DNA of 64,000 bases from Bacteroidales bacterium (GCA_017469845.1 JAFUFP010000059.1:1-64000); one strand, 5' to 3'. Shown: positions 9,928 through 18,846, numbered from the stretch's first letter. Program-made: numbers and translations. Notes: generated from the letters alone by a model not told the origin.

Positions 9928-11235
9928 ATGAAAATGAACATGAACATCAAAGTGAAATATCTTTTGCCGGCATGCGGCGCAATATTGTTACTGTCTACGC
10001 TCTTTTCTTGTTCCGGCGGCACAGGTGAAGAACCGAAAGGGCGGAACGTGGGCAACGGTGCCACTCCCACAGGTAGCGCTTTCATAACCGTAAGCGGGAT
10101 GGATCTCCTTCTTCCTTCCGGGGAGAAGTTCTTCATCCGCGGCACGAATCTTTCCAACTGGCTCAATCCTGAAGGGTATCTGATGGATCTTGGCGGGAGT
10201 GCGAATTCCGCGCATTCCATCGACATGATGCTCAGGGAACTTGTCGGACCGTCAAAAACTGACAAATTCTGGAGGGAGTTCAAGGACAATTACATCACAA
10301 GGGATGATATTGAATTTTTGTCGGAAAGGGGAGTGAACACGCTGCGGCTTCCGCTCAACTACCGGCTTTTCACCGATGAGGATTACATGGGTGAGACTTC
10401 CGGAGGGGACATCTACCAAAGGATCGACCGCCTTCTTACCTGGTGCACAGCGGAAGGGATATACCTTATCCTCGATATGCATTCCGCACCGGGAGGGCAG
10501 ACCGGATACAATATCGACGACAGCTACGGTTATCCATGGCTTTTCCTCGAGGAAGAGGATCAGGATGAACTTGTGTCGATCTGGAAAGATATCGCTTCAC
10601 ATTATGCTGACGAAACACATATTCTCGGATATGAGCTTCTGAATGAACCTGTCGCGGATTATTGGCCGGAACATACAGTTCTCAATGCCGAATTGGAACC
10701 TCTTTACAAGAGGATAACTTCCGCCATCAGAGAGGTGGACGGAAATCATATCGTAATACTTGGGGCACCACAGTGGAATCTGAATTTTTCAGTTTTTTCG
10801 GACTGGAAATTCGATCCTCTTCTAATGTACACCTGCCACAAATACGACGGTGAACCGACTTTGGAAAACATCCGTGACTTCGTCGATTTCAGAGACAAAA
10901 CGGGTCTTCCGATGTATATGGGAGAAATCGGGCACAATCCCGACTACTGGCAGGAGGAATTCTGCAAGTTGCTTGAGGAACAGAACATCGGATACACTTT
11001 CTGGCCTTACAAGAAAATCGGTGGAGAATGCTTCGTGTCCGTGAAGGCTCCGTCCGGATGGGATTCCGTAAAGAAGTTCGCCGATTCTGACAGGTCGTCT
11101 TACTTTGGTATTTATTCCTCAAGACCTGACCAAAACAGCTCACTCTCCATCCTTGATGAGTATATATCAAATATAAAGTTTGCGAACTGCAGCGTGAATG
11201 AAGGATACATTTCTTCTTTGCGGTTATCCAGATAG
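9928..11235 (+). CDS. GH5-family glucanase (lipoprotein paralogue)
   Basis: This 435-residue GH5 enzyme is clearly paralogous to the gene just upstream; they share long matching blocks such as ILDMHSAPGGQTG and MYTCHKYDG. The acid/base residue is E240 (LLNEP) and the nucleophile E333 (MGEIGH). Unlike its neighbour it carries a lipoprotein signal (LPACGAILLLSTLFSC), so it should be anchored in the membrane, probably on the surface. The other copy looks free in the periplasm. This split suggests surface cutting by this copy and periplasmic trimming by the other. It is the last gene before a strong terminator at 11256-11291. Confidence 0.9.
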   Translation: MKMNMNIKVKYLLPACGAILLLSTLFSCSGGTGEEPKGRNVGNGATPTGSAFITVSGMDLLLPSGEKFFIRGTNLSNWLNPEGYLMDLGGSANSAHSIDMMLRELVGPSKTDKFWREFKDNYITRDDIEFLSERGVNTLRLPLNYRLFTDEDYMGETSGGDIYQRIDRLLTWCTAEGIYLILDMHSAPGGQTGYNIDDSYGYPWLFLEEEDQDELVSIWKDIASHYADETHILGYELLNEPVADYWPEHTVLNAELEPLYKRITSAIREVDGNHIVILGAPQWNLNFSVFSDWKFDPLLMYTCHKYDGEPTLENIRDFVDFRDKTGLPMYMGEIGHNPDYWQEEFCKLLEEQNIGYTFWPYKKIGGECFVSVKAPSGWDSVKKFADSDRSSYFGIYSSRPDQNSSLSILDEYISNIKFANCSVNEGYISSLRLSR

Positions 11236-11255
11236 CAAGCGTTGGAACGATGCGA

Positions 11256-11291
11256 AAAGAGGTGAACCTTTTTCTCCGGGTTCACCTCTTT
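11256..11291. terminator. Bidirectional intrinsic terminator
   Basis: A perfect 13-bp stem (AAAGAGGTGAACC paired with GGTTCACCTCTTT) around a 10-nt loop lies between the convergent GH5 gene and TonB-domain gene. The A/T-ended stem can serve both strands. Confidence 0.8.
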
Positions 11292-11320
11292 GACTTTTAC
11301 TTGATGTCGTTGAAGGCGAC

Positions 11321-11893
11321 TTACTTGAGCTGGAAGACTACAGGGAATGTGTAGGTAACCTTCACATTGCGGCCGTTCTGCTTTCCGGCTTCCCACTTGG
11401 GAGAAGACTTCACTACGCGCATAGCCTCGGCGTCAAGTTCGGGATCGACTCCACGAAGAACCTTCACGTCACTTACGTTTCCTTCAGCGTCAACGACGAA
11501 TCCGAGGATAACTCTTCCTTCAACACCCTTCTCCTTTGCGTTCTCGGGGTAGTTGATATTCTGGTTGACCCATTTCGCGAAACCGTTCGCGTCACCACCG
11601 TTGAAAGTGGGCTTCTCCTCTACAGCTGCGAAAGAGACTGCGTCGTTGGCCTCCTGGAGAGCCTTTGCGGCAGCTTCCTCAGCGCTTCCCTTGATTTCTT
11701 CAAGAGCGTCAAGAGCGAGATCACGTGCGGTCTCACCTGCTGCTTCGGCTTCGTCAGCTGCTGCCTTTGCGGCATCCTCTACGGCCTCATTCACTGTTTC
11801 TCCCTCAACAGGTGTGGGGGTCTTTCCGTTGTTCTTGCAACCTGCGACGGCCACCATGCAGAGTGCCATCGCGAAATACATAACCTTTTTCAT
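11321..11893 (-). CDS. Lipoprotein with TonB C-terminal domain
   Basis: This 190-residue protein carries a TonB C-terminal domain (about 115-190: INYPENAKEKGVEGRVILGF, then DVKVLRGVDPELDAEAMRVV and FPVVFQLK). Instead of an inner-membrane helix it starts with a lipoprotein signal (MKKVMYFAMALCMVAVAGC). An Ala/Glu-rich, likely helical linker follows (about 30-90). The start at 11893 was chosen over the longer frame (11938) because of the signal and the spacing to a TATTTTTG -7 box. The TonB fold may contact a TonB-dependent receptor or the neighbouring barrel protein, but with no cytoplasmic or ExbB-contacting helix it is unlikely to be a classical energy transducer. Confidence 0.8.
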   Translation of the reverse strand: MKKVMYFAMALCMVAVAGCKNNGKTPTPVEGETVNEAVEDAAKAAADEAEAAGETARDLALDALEEIKGSAEEAAAKALQEANDAVSFAAVEEKPTFNGGDANGFAKWVNQNINYPENAKEKGVEGRVILGFVVDAEGNVSDVKVLRGVDPELDAEAMRVVKSSPKWEAGKQNGRNVKVTYTFPVVFQLK

Positions 11894-11949
11894 AAAAGCA
11901 GTACTAATTTTGATTTGTTTATTGAAGTTTTTTGTCAATTTTCGAGCAG

Positions 11950-11957
11950 CAAAAATA
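11950..11957 (-). promoter_or_regulatory. -7 box TATTTTTG for the TonB-domain lipoprotein gene
   Basis: It matches the Bacteroidota TAnnTTTG consensus on the minus strand, 56 bp before the start codon. No convincing -33 TTTG was seen. Confidence 0.5.
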
Positions 11958-12023
11958 CAACTATTTGTGATATGGTGTTCGGATTATTTCACTTTTTTTT
12001 CGCATCGCAACGCTTAAAACGAT

Positions 12024-12053
12024 CAAAAAAAAGAGACCCTTTGTCGGGGTCTC
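12024..12053 (-). terminator. Intrinsic terminator of the large barrel receptor gene
   Basis: Read on the minus strand, GAGACCCC and GGGTCTC form a stem directly followed by a run of eight T. It lies 27 bp past the stop of the 12080-15112 gene. Confidence 0.85.
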
Positions 12054-12079
12054 CTTTCCTGAAATCTTTTCTATTGGGA

Positions 12080-15000
12080 TTACATCATAGGGGGACGGCC
12101 TCCGCCGAATCCTCCACCGAATCCGCCTCTTCCTCCACCGCGGTTTCCGCCGCCCATTCTCCTTCCACCGAAGGAACCGAAGCGGTATGCCACTGACAGG
12201 AGTACGTAACGTCCGAGGGTGTTGGTCCTTGTCTCAGCGTAGCGGGTGTCGCTGTTGGTGATGGAGATGCTCTTGTTCTGGGCGAGGAGGTCATAACCCC
12301 TCAGTGAGATCGTGAAGGTTCCGAGTACCTTCGAAATCTGTGCGTTGAGGATGAACTCGGGATCGGGATTGGTTGAGTATCCGTTGTACCAGTTGTAGTT
12401 CGCGTCGCTCTGGATGGTCCAGTCGCTGTTCATTCCGAAGGTCCAGTTGAAGGATGCGGAAACGCGGCTGCTCCATGTCCTGGTGTCTTCCATGTTGGAA
12501 GCGGTGTACTTGGTGTTGCGGGTCGAAGTCTGTCCGCCGACGACTACCTCGAGGAAGTCGTTGCGGTATGTGAACCTCAACTGCTCGGTGAGGTTTGTAG
12601 TCTTGATCCTGTTGAGGGTGAAGTCATCGGTACCGGTAAGGTCTCCGTAGACATCGTGGAAGAGTTCGTAATTGAAGTTACCTGTCTCAGCATCGTAGTA
12701 AGGGGTCATGTCAAGACCGAAGGCTCCGGCGAACGAGTTGGACTCGCTGTAGGATGCGTTCATGGTGTTGGACACCGAGAAGTTGGACATCGCGATGGGG
12801 CTGTTGATGAGGAACCTCACATTGAAGTTTCCGGTGGTGGGACCGTTCACGGGATATGTGTAAGTGGCACCTCTCTTGTCGTTCCATGAAGCGTTGACGA
12901 TGGGGTTCGTGTTGAGACCGCCGCTGAGGTTGAGGGTCGTCGACATGAAGTTGTGCATGTTCGTGTAACGGAACTCGGTGTTGGCGTTGTGTGAGAAGTA
13001 CGGCTTCAGGTAGGGGTTACCGAAGGATACCCTCATAGGGTTCGAGTTGTCGGGAACAGGCATGAGCTGGCTGGTGGAAGGCTGTGAAGAACGTCCGTTG
13101 TAGTTGATCCTCACGTTCGCGTAGTCTGAAGGGTTCCACTGGATGATGGCCCTGGGGGCGAAGTTCACGACCTGGTTGGTGTATTCCTTCTCGACACCGC
13201 TGTTGGTGGTGACGTTCTTTGTGTTCTGGGGCATTACGCTGAGGCCTACCTGAGCCCTCATCTTGCTTCCCTGGTACATCATGTTCACTCCGGCGGTGTG
13301 GGTGAGATAACGGTTCATCACATTGTTGGAGTAGTTGACGTCATACTGCTCGCCGGTACGGTTGTAGATATGATTGTTGAGTGAGAACTGGCTCAGATCG
13401 AAGTCACCGCTGTTCCAGGTGTCCTTGTCGGAAGTGGACTTGTTCCAGTTGAGGGAGTAGTTGCCTTCGACGTAGAAGTTGCCTCCGAGGGGCTCCGTGT
13501 AAGTGAGAGTACCGGTAAGGGTGGTGTTCTTCTGGTTCTGCTCGTAGCGCTGGTTGACAACGTCGACGCTGACCGGATTGAGGGCGTCACCTTCGGCGAA
13601 GTTGTTCGTCAGGGACTGGTTCAGACCGTCGGAAGTGTTGTTGGAGAAGTTGACGTTCGCGTTGAATGTGAGGGTACGTCCGGGAATTCCGAGCCTCTGG
13701 CGTAGGAGGAAGCGGCTGCTTGCCGATACGTTGCGGTTGTCTCCGTCGTAGAGGCTGAATCCGTCACTTGACTTGTATCCCGAGAGGTCGTTGTTTCTGT
13801 CGGTGAGGAAACGGTTGTCGAATGTCTGGCTCTGGTTGAAGTTTCCTGTACCGAAGTTGATCTGGGGCTCGAAGAGGATCGAGGTGTTATCGGAGAACTT
13901 GTGCTCCAGACGTACTCCTACCCTGTGGCCGTATGAATTGTTGATGCTCGGGGAGTGGGAGTTGTTGAGGAACGCGGTTGTGCTGTTGGTCTGGAATGTC
14001 TTCGAGTAGCTGTCGGTCTGGCTGTCGACGTGGGAGCCGTTGTAGACGTAGTTGCTGGAGAGCTGCATCTTGTTATCGAAAAGGTCCCATGCTCCGTTGG
14101 CACCGAGCATCCATGAGGTGGTGATACCGCCACCGCCGCCCATTCCGCCACCGCCACCGAAGCCGCCACCCATCATGGCGCCCATCATGTTGCCGGCGAA
14201 GTTGCCGAAGCCCATGCTGTTGGCGTTGTTGGCGTTGACGATGAGGCTGAGCTGGGAGTTGGATTTGAATCTTCCGGCGAAGATGTTGTCGGAGAATCTC
14301 CATCCTTCCTTGCCCCAATCATATCCTTCGTCGAGGATGGCCTGCTCGGGGATGTCATGACCTGCGCCGATGTTGGCGTTTCCGAAGGTTCCGTTCATCA
14401 TGTTGTCCTGGACGTTTAGGTCGAGGACGGTCTGCTCCTGTCCGTCATCGATGCCGGTGAATTCGGCCTGCTCGCTCTTCTTGCGGATGACCTTGATCTT
14501 CTTGATCATCTTGGCGGGAAGGTTCTTCGAGGCGAGCTGGGGGTCATTCTGGAAGAAGGTCTTTCCCTCGACGGTGATCTTGTCCACGGTCTTTCCGTTC
14601 ACGCTGATCGAGCCGTCATCCCCGATTTCGACGCCGGGGAGCTTCTTGAGGAGGTCCTCAAGGACGTCATTCTCGGTGGTGCGGTATGACGAAGCGTTGT
14701 ATTCGATTGTATCCTTCTTTATGACGATGGGGTTACCCACGTCAGTGACTTTGGCGGCGTCGAGGGTCTCCTGGTCAACGTCCATCTTGACGGTGCCGAT
14801 GACAACGTCGCCGTTCTTCACTTCAATTTCCTTGGTGAATTCCTTGTAACCGAGAAGCTCGGCCTTGACGATGAATTTTCCGTTCTTCACTTTTTCGAAG
14901 ACGGCCTTTCCCTGGTCGTCCGAAAGGACGTACTTGTAGGCGCTCCTCGCGTTGGGGGAAGTCAGGGATACGGTAGCGAAGGTGACGGGTTCACCGGTTT

Positions 15001-15112
15001 GGGCATCCACGAGGTCGAGGCTGACCTTGCTGTTCGACTGTGCGAAAGAGGGAATCGCGGCGAAAAGAACCAGAATCGCGGCTGCCAGTGATGTGAAAAC
15101 TTTTCTGATCAT
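12080..15112 (-). CDS. Outer-membrane beta-barrel receptor (TonB-receptor-like, OMP_b-brl_3 type)
   Basis: This 1010-residue protein has a signal peptide (about 1-25, ending SFAQ), an N-terminal carboxypeptidase-regulatory-like domain (VSLDLVDAQTGEPVTFATVS) and a plug-like region around residues 140-235 (DVLEDLLKKLPGVEIG, VEGKTFFQNDPQLASKNLP). A long barrel follows. Two low-complexity stretches stand out: a Gly/Met-rich loop in the first third (around FAGNMMGAMMGGG) and a Gly/Arg-rich C-terminal tail ending RPPMM. The substrate is unknown. The family is widespread in Bacteroidota and often annotated only as a TonB-dependent receptor. The adjacent TonB-domain lipoprotein is on the same strand but separated by a terminator. 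Confidence 0.88.
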   Translation of the reverse strand: MIRKVFTSLAAAILVLFAAIPSFAQSNSKVSLDLVDAQTGEPVTFATVSLTSPNARSAYKYVLSDDQGKAVFEKVKNGKFIVKAELLGYKEFTKEIEVKNGDVVIGTVKMDVDQETLDAAKVTDVGNPIVIKKDTIEYNASSYRTTENDVLEDLLKKLPGVEIGDDGSISVNGKTVDKITVEGKTFFQNDPQLASKNLPAKMIKKIKVIRKKSEQAEFTGIDDGQEQTVLDLNVQDNMMNGTFGNANIGAGHDIPEQAILDEGYDWGKEGWRFSDNIFAGRFKSNSQLSLIVNANNANSMGFGNFAGNMMGAMMGGGFGGGGGMGGGGGITTSWMLGANGAWDLFDNKMQLSSNYVYNGSHVDSQTDSYSKTFQTNSTTAFLNNSHSPSINNSYGHRVGVRLEHKFSDNTSILFEPQINFGTGNFNQSQTFDNRFLTDRNNDLSGYKSSDGFSLYDGDNRNVSASSRFLLRQRLGIPGRTLTFNANVNFSNNTSDGLNQSLTNNFAEGDALNPVSVDVVNQRYEQNQKNTTLTGTLTYTEPLGGNFYVEGNYSLNWNKSTSDKDTWNSGDFDLSQFSLNNHIYNRTGEQYDVNYSNNVMNRYLTHTAGVNMMYQGSKMRAQVGLSVMPQNTKNVTTNSGVEKEYTNQVVNFAPRAIIQWNPSDYANVRINYNGRSSQPSTSQLMPVPDNSNPMRVSFGNPYLKPYFSHNANTEFRYTNMHNFMSTTLNLSGGLNTNPIVNASWNDKRGATYTYPVNGPTTGNFNVRFLINSPIAMSNFSVSNTMNASYSESNSFAGAFGLDMTPYYDAETGNFNYELFHDVYGDLTGTDDFTLNRIKTTNLTEQLRFTYRNDFLEVVVGGQTSTRNTKYTASNMEDTRTWSSRVSASFNWTFGMNSDWTIQSDANYNWYNGYSTNPDPEFILNAQISKVLGTFTISLRGYDLLAQNKSISITNSDTRYAETRTNTLGRYVLLSVAYRFGSFGGRRMGGGNRGGGRGGFGGGFGGGRPPMM

Positions 15113-15346
15113 AATTTGATCGACTGCTAACTTGTGTATAATGATGAATAAATATTCCTTTCATTCGTTCCCCCGAAGGGGAATCACGCTTTTTTAGATG
15201 CGAAGGAAAATCGTAAGTTTAATCGGAAAAGAAGTTTTTCCGGCGAAAATGCATATTAAACGTTTTAAAGATGCGGATATTCTTTTCATTCCGGCGGATT
15301 GACCGGATTGGGGAGTTCAAAAAAGTCCAATACGGGAATTTTGTTG

Positions 15347-15354
15347 TATTTTTG
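15347..15354 (+). promoter_or_regulatory. -7 box TATTTTTG for the prenyltransferase gene
   Basis: It matches the Bacteroidota TAnnTTTG consensus and lies 48 bp before the chosen ATG at 15403. This supports that start over the in-frame ATG at 15271, which would lie upstream of the promoter. Confidence 0.55.
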
Positions 15355-15402
15355 CCGACGGATTCCCCGATTGTTTCATTTACACTGAAGACTACTGTAC
15401 TG

Positions 15403-16308
15403 ATGGGCAGACACACTTTTTCAGAATGGTTCACCGCGACCAGATATTGGTCGTTCCCGGTTTCGACGATGCCGGTTGTGGCCACTTTCGCTTATCTTTT
15501 TTCCGAGGGCTTGATACCCTCCGGCCCCAAGCCTTATGCCGTTTTGGCTCTGTCGCTTCTTGCCGTGGTGTGCCTGCACTCGGCGGGCAATCTTCTGAGC
15601 GACTACTATGACTACAAAAGGGGAGTTGACAATGAGCGCGCGTTCGCCGTCCCTTTCCTTGTGCACCATAAGTTCGAGCCCAAGGAGTATCTGGTTTTCA
15701 GCGTGGTGCTCTTCGCAGTCGGAGCCCTTCTCGGAATAGTGATTACGCTCTTGAGCGGACCGGGCCTTCTTCTTGTCGGTGGAGCGGGTATAATTCTGAC
15801 TGTCCTATACTCTTTCCTCAAGTACAGGGCCCTCGGTGATCTGGACATCTTCGTGATTTTCGGGGTGCTGACGGTACTCGGATCATCCTATGCCATGACT
15901 GGAGAGTTTGTGTGGAACGCTCTTGTCCTTTCCGTTCCCATCGGAATCATAACGGTAGCCGTCCTCCATGCGAACAACACCCTCGACATCCATTCGGACA
16001 AGGAAGCGGGGATAAGGACTTTCGCCATGATTCTCGGAGCGCGCACTTCCTGCGTCCTTTACTGCATTTACATGATTCTTCCTTTCGCGGCCGTAGTGGC
16101 GGCTGTGTTCATGGGAATGCTTCATCCTCTGTCGCTTCTTTGCGTAGTGGCCGCTTTGCCCGCCGGGAAGAACTTCTCGAGGGCCGCTTCATACAACCGT
16201 CAGGGGCTTGAGGCCATAAAGGGACTCGACCGGGATTCCGCGAAACTTCAGCTCGTTTTCTCGGGCCTTCTTTCCCTCGGTCTCATTCTCGGTCCTTTAG
16301 TGTTCTAG
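15403..16308 (+). CDS. UbiA-superfamily prenyltransferase (MenA-like)
   Basis: This 301-residue polytopic membrane enzyme of the UbiA superfamily transfers a prenyl chain to an aromatic acceptor. Both Asp-rich motifs are present: NLLSDYYDYKRG and LDIHSDKEAGIRT, the latter preceded by HANN as in 1,4-dihydroxy-2-naphthoate prenyltransferases. About eight hydrophobic segments alternate with these loops. MenA of menaquinone synthesis is the best guess, but no other men gene is nearby and other UbiA functions are possible. The next gene starts 2 bp after the stop, so the two form an operon. Confidence 0.8.
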   Translation: MGRHTFSEWFTATRYWSFPVSTMPVVATFAYLFSEGLIPSGPKPYAVLALSLLAVVCLHSAGNLLSDYYDYKRGVDNERAFAVPFLVHHKFEPKEYLVFSVVLFAVGALLGIVITLLSGPGLLLVGGAGIILTVLYSFLKYRALGDLDIFVIFGVLTVLGSSYAMTGEFVWNALVLSVPIGIITVAVLHANNTLDIHSDKEAGIRTFAMILGARTSCVLYCIYMILPFAAVVAAVFMGMLHPLSLLCVVAALPAGKNFSRAASYNRQGLEAIKGLDRDSAKLQLVFSGLLSLGLILGPLVF

Positions 16309-16310
16309 AG

Positions 16311-16955
16311 ATGGACAGGACGAAAAGAAGACTTCTGGTGGCGGTCGGAGTCGCGGCCGTACTTTGGTTCCTGATGTTCAGCCCCTGGACGAAGGGGATA
16401 CTCAATTTCTGGGTCGAGATGAGCCTTTCGGCCGTCATTCTCACCGCTTTGGGAGTCGTTTTCTCCTCCGAACTGACTTCTCTCGCGAAGATTGAAAAAC
16501 CTCTTCTTCAGATTGCGGGGGGAGTTGTCCTCGCTTTTCTTCTTTGGGGAATATTCTGGGTAGGGGACAAGGCCTCCTCGTGGATGTTCGGGTTCGCGAG
16601 GGATCAGGTGGACCTGGTGTATTCGATGAAGACGGGTCTCCCTCCATGGGCGATAGCCCTTCTTCTTCTTTTTGTGATAGGACCGGCAGAGGAGTTCTTC
16701 TGGAGGGGGTATGTCCAGAGGACGATGTGCTCCGTCATGGGAGGGAAACGCCCCGAAGATGCGGCTTTTGTCGTGACCACCCTCGTATATGCCCTTGTGC
16801 ACATCTGGTCACTGAACTTCATGCTCGTGATGGCGGCACTCGTCGCCGGGGCGGTGTGGGGCCTGATATACAGGCTCTGTCCCAAGGCCCTTCCGGCCCT
16901 CATTATAAGCCACGCCCTTTGGGACGCGCTCGTTTTCGTCGTCATCCCTATCTAG
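16311..16955 (+). CDS. CPBP-family intramembrane glutamic endopeptidase
   Basis: This 214-residue membrane protein has the CPBP/Abi signature: EEFFWRGYVQR (motif EExxxR) in the middle, HIWS with a downstream small-residue helix, and ISHALWD near the C-terminus. Six or so hydrophobic segments are visible. Members are homologous to eukaryotic CAAX prenyl proteases; bacterial roles range from peptide processing to immunity. It is translationally tight with the upstream prenyltransferase gene. Whether it acts on a prenylated substrate is unknown. Confidence 0.88.
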   Translation: MDRTKRRLLVAVGVAAVLWFLMFSPWTKGILNFWVEMSLSAVILTALGVVFSSELTSLAKIEKPLLQIAGGVVLAFLLWGIFWVGDKASSWMFGFARDQVDLVYSMKTGLPPWAIALLLLFVIGPAEEFFWRGYVQRTMCSVMGGKRPEDAAFVVTTLVYALVHIWSLNFMLVMAALVAGAVWGLIYRLCPKALPALIISHALWDALVFVVIPI

Positions 16956-17005
16956 AACGGGGTTTCTCCTCGTTTTCGGAGCCCGTAACTGTTTCAAAAA
17001 CAAAA

Positions 17006-17028
17006 GGAAGCCATCGGCGATGGCCTCC
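17006..17028 (-). terminator. Intrinsic terminator after the 117-residue unknown gene
   Basis: The stem GGAAGCCATC / GATGGCCTCC has a short GGC loop. On the minus strand it is followed by TTTTGTTTTTG. It may also help stop the convergent CPBP gene. Confidence 0.7.
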
Positions 17029-17058
17029 TTCAAAAGTCTTGTCCCGGTGGGAAGAGGT

Positions 17059-17412
17059 TTACTTTTTCAGGAAGGGGATTCCTCTTTTTCCAAGTGAAGT
17101 TTCGATCTTGAAGTAAACGTTGTGCGGCTCCTTCAGGGCGAATCTTTTTCCCAGTGCCCGGATGAGGGTGTCGGGATTCTTGACCTTCAGGCTATCCATA
17201 AGGCGCAGGGTGTCCTTGGCGGAGACGATGATGCTTTCCCCGACGGAAGGGTCTTCGTCCCAACCGTAGCGGGTGAGGATGTACTGGCCTTTCTCTACCT
17301 TGGCCACTATGCAGTAATCATTGCTCTTGAAATAAGTGGCCTGGGGAACGTTGTCCTTCCAAACGACCTCGATTTGGGGAGAAGTCTGTTTCTTGGTGTC
17401 TGTTTTTGCCAT
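17059..17412 (-). CDS. Unknown 117-residue cytosolic protein
   Basis: I do not recognise this protein. It is 117 residues, basic, with no signal peptide or membrane segment. The centre (FKSNDYCIVAKVEKGQYILTRYGWDED) looks like an antiparallel beta sheet, followed by a helix (SAKDTLRLMDSLKV) and a KEPHNVYFKIET strand. It stands alone on the minus strand between plus-strand genes and has its own terminator. The next ORFs on either side do not suggest a function. Its coding reality is supported by the terminator and by normal codon use. Confidence 0.65.
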   Translation of the reverse strand: MAKTDTKKQTSPQIEVVWKDNVPQATYFKSNDYCIVAKVEKGQYILTRYGWDEDPSVGESIIVSAKDTLRLMDSLKVKNPDTLIRALGKRFALKEPHNVYFKIETSLGKRGIPFLKK

Positions 17413-17721
17413 CAGTAATTGTTTTTGGCAGTGTTATTGATCGGAGTAGTGTCGGAGTTCTGATTGAATTCCACCCGTAAATGTTGCAAATATTGTTTTC
17501 GGAAGGTCAACCGCTACATATTATTTATTAGACAATCAGTTGTTTTTCTGATGGTTCCCGCTCCGATGCCGGGACGTACCGGTAAGTTCCGGTCACGGAC
17601 CGGGGGACGTTGTCTTACCTTGTCCGCCCCGCTTTTTTGTGCACCCTTTCAAGAAAAGAGCCTTGGCGGGATTTTTGCAGGGATTCCGCCGGCCATGAAG
17701 GCCTTTTTCCGTATTTGACAG
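17413..17721. other. Intergenic region with short GC-rich dyads
   Basis: This 309-bp gap separates divergent genes. Its right half is GC-rich and holds several short dyads: CCGGT/ACCGG around 17590-17604, and GGCC-ATGAA-GGCC followed by TTTTT just before the metallophosphoesterase start. No perfect TAnnTTTG box was found. An 84-codon frame at 17464-17718 lacks any recognisable feature and was not called. Confidence 0.4.
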
Positions 17722-18813
17722 ATGAGAATTATTTTCCCTATAGTTATGATGGCGGCCATCATAGGCGCCAATGTTTATGTTGTATTGAGGCTTTGGCAGA
17801 TTCTGCCGAATGTCCTGTTTCTCAGGATTGTTGCCGTCGTCCTCTATGTCGGATGTATGGTGGGGATGTTCTCCGCTTTCGGGGGAACATTGGACAAGTT
17901 GCCCCTCGGGGCGGCTTCGGTCTGTTATGAGCTCTTCAACACCTGGCTGATATTTTTCCTCTATATCCTTCTGGCGTTCATCCTTGTGGATATCCTGCGG
18001 GCCGTGCACGTTTTCCCGGATTCCCTCGCAAAAGACAGCCTATGGGGAAGTCTTATGGTCGTTGGAGGAGTTGCCGTTCTTCTTCTTGCGGGTAACATCC
18101 ATTACCGCCAAAAGGTCAGGGAAACGGTGGAGATGGTTTCCCCCAAGGTGGAAAAGCCGCTTCGTATCCTTCTCGCCAGTGACCTTCACCTCGGATACCA
18201 TAACCGGAAGGATGAACTTTCACGTTGGGTAGATATCATAAACTCCGAAAAACCGGACCTTGTCCTTATCGGAGGTGACATAATCGACATGAGCGCAAGG
18301 CCTCTTGTCGAAGGAAATTACTCTGAGGAGATGCGCCGCATCGAAGCTCCGGTCTATGCCGTACTAGGCAACCACGAGTATTATTCGGGAGACAAGTTCG
18401 CCGAGGAGTTCTTCGCTTCTTCGGGAATACACCTTCTTCGGGACGAAGTGGCTTCCCTGATGGGAATCGAAGTCATCGGAAGGGACGACAGGACCAACCG
18501 GAACCGTCTTGGGCTTGATTCCCTCATGAAAAAAGCCGATCCCTCCCTTTTCACGATCGTTCTCGACCATCAGCCGAGCGACCTGTCGGAGGCCGAAAAA
18601 GCCGGAGTGGATTTCCAGTTCAGCGGACATACCCACAGGGGTCAGGTCTGGCCGATTTCGTGGATAACGGATGCGATCTTCGAGGATTCGTGGGGACCGT
18701 ACAGCAAGGGGAACACCAGGTACTATGTCAGTTCAGGTCTCGGCATCTGGGGCGCCAAGATAAGGATCGGAACGAGGTCCGAGTATCTTGTTGTGGAACT
18801 GAAGGGGGAGTGA
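17722..18813 (+). CDS. Membrane-anchored calcineurin-like metallophosphoesterase
   Basis: This 363-residue protein has about four hydrophobic N-terminal segments (residues 1-125) followed by a cytoplasm-facing or periplasmic phosphoesterase domain. The metal-ligand motifs are complete: SDLHLGY, GGDIID, GNHEYY and GHTHRGQ. This layout is typical of the YkuE/YaeI-type family, some members of which hydrolyse UDP-diacylglucosamine or related lipids; the substrate here is unknown. It is a single gene bounded downstream by the strong hairpin at 18847-18889. Confidence 0.92.
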   Translation: MRIIFPIVMMAAIIGANVYVVLRLWQILPNVLFLRIVAVVLYVGCMVGMFSAFGGTLDKLPLGAASVCYELFNTWLIFFLYILLAFILVDILRAVHVFPDSLAKDSLWGSLMVVGGVAVLLLAGNIHYRQKVRETVEMVSPKVEKPLRILLASDLHLGYHNRKDELSRWVDIINSEKPDLVLIGGDIIDMSARPLVEGNYSEEMRRIEAPVYAVLGNHEYYSGDKFAEEFFASSGIHLLRDEVASLMGIEVIGRDDRTNRNRLGLDSLMKKADPSLFTIVLDHQPSDLSEAEKAGVDFQFSGHTHRGQVWPISWITDAIFEDSWGPYSKGNTRYYVSSGLGIWGAKIRIGTRSEYLVVELKGE

Positions 18814-18846
18814 TTCCGTTCCCTTCCGTCTGCCGCAGGAATTGAA

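Noticed and set aside
14052..14360. Proline-run peptide on the plus strand
   Set aside because: It is the complement of the Gly-rich loop of the barrel receptor, not a gene.
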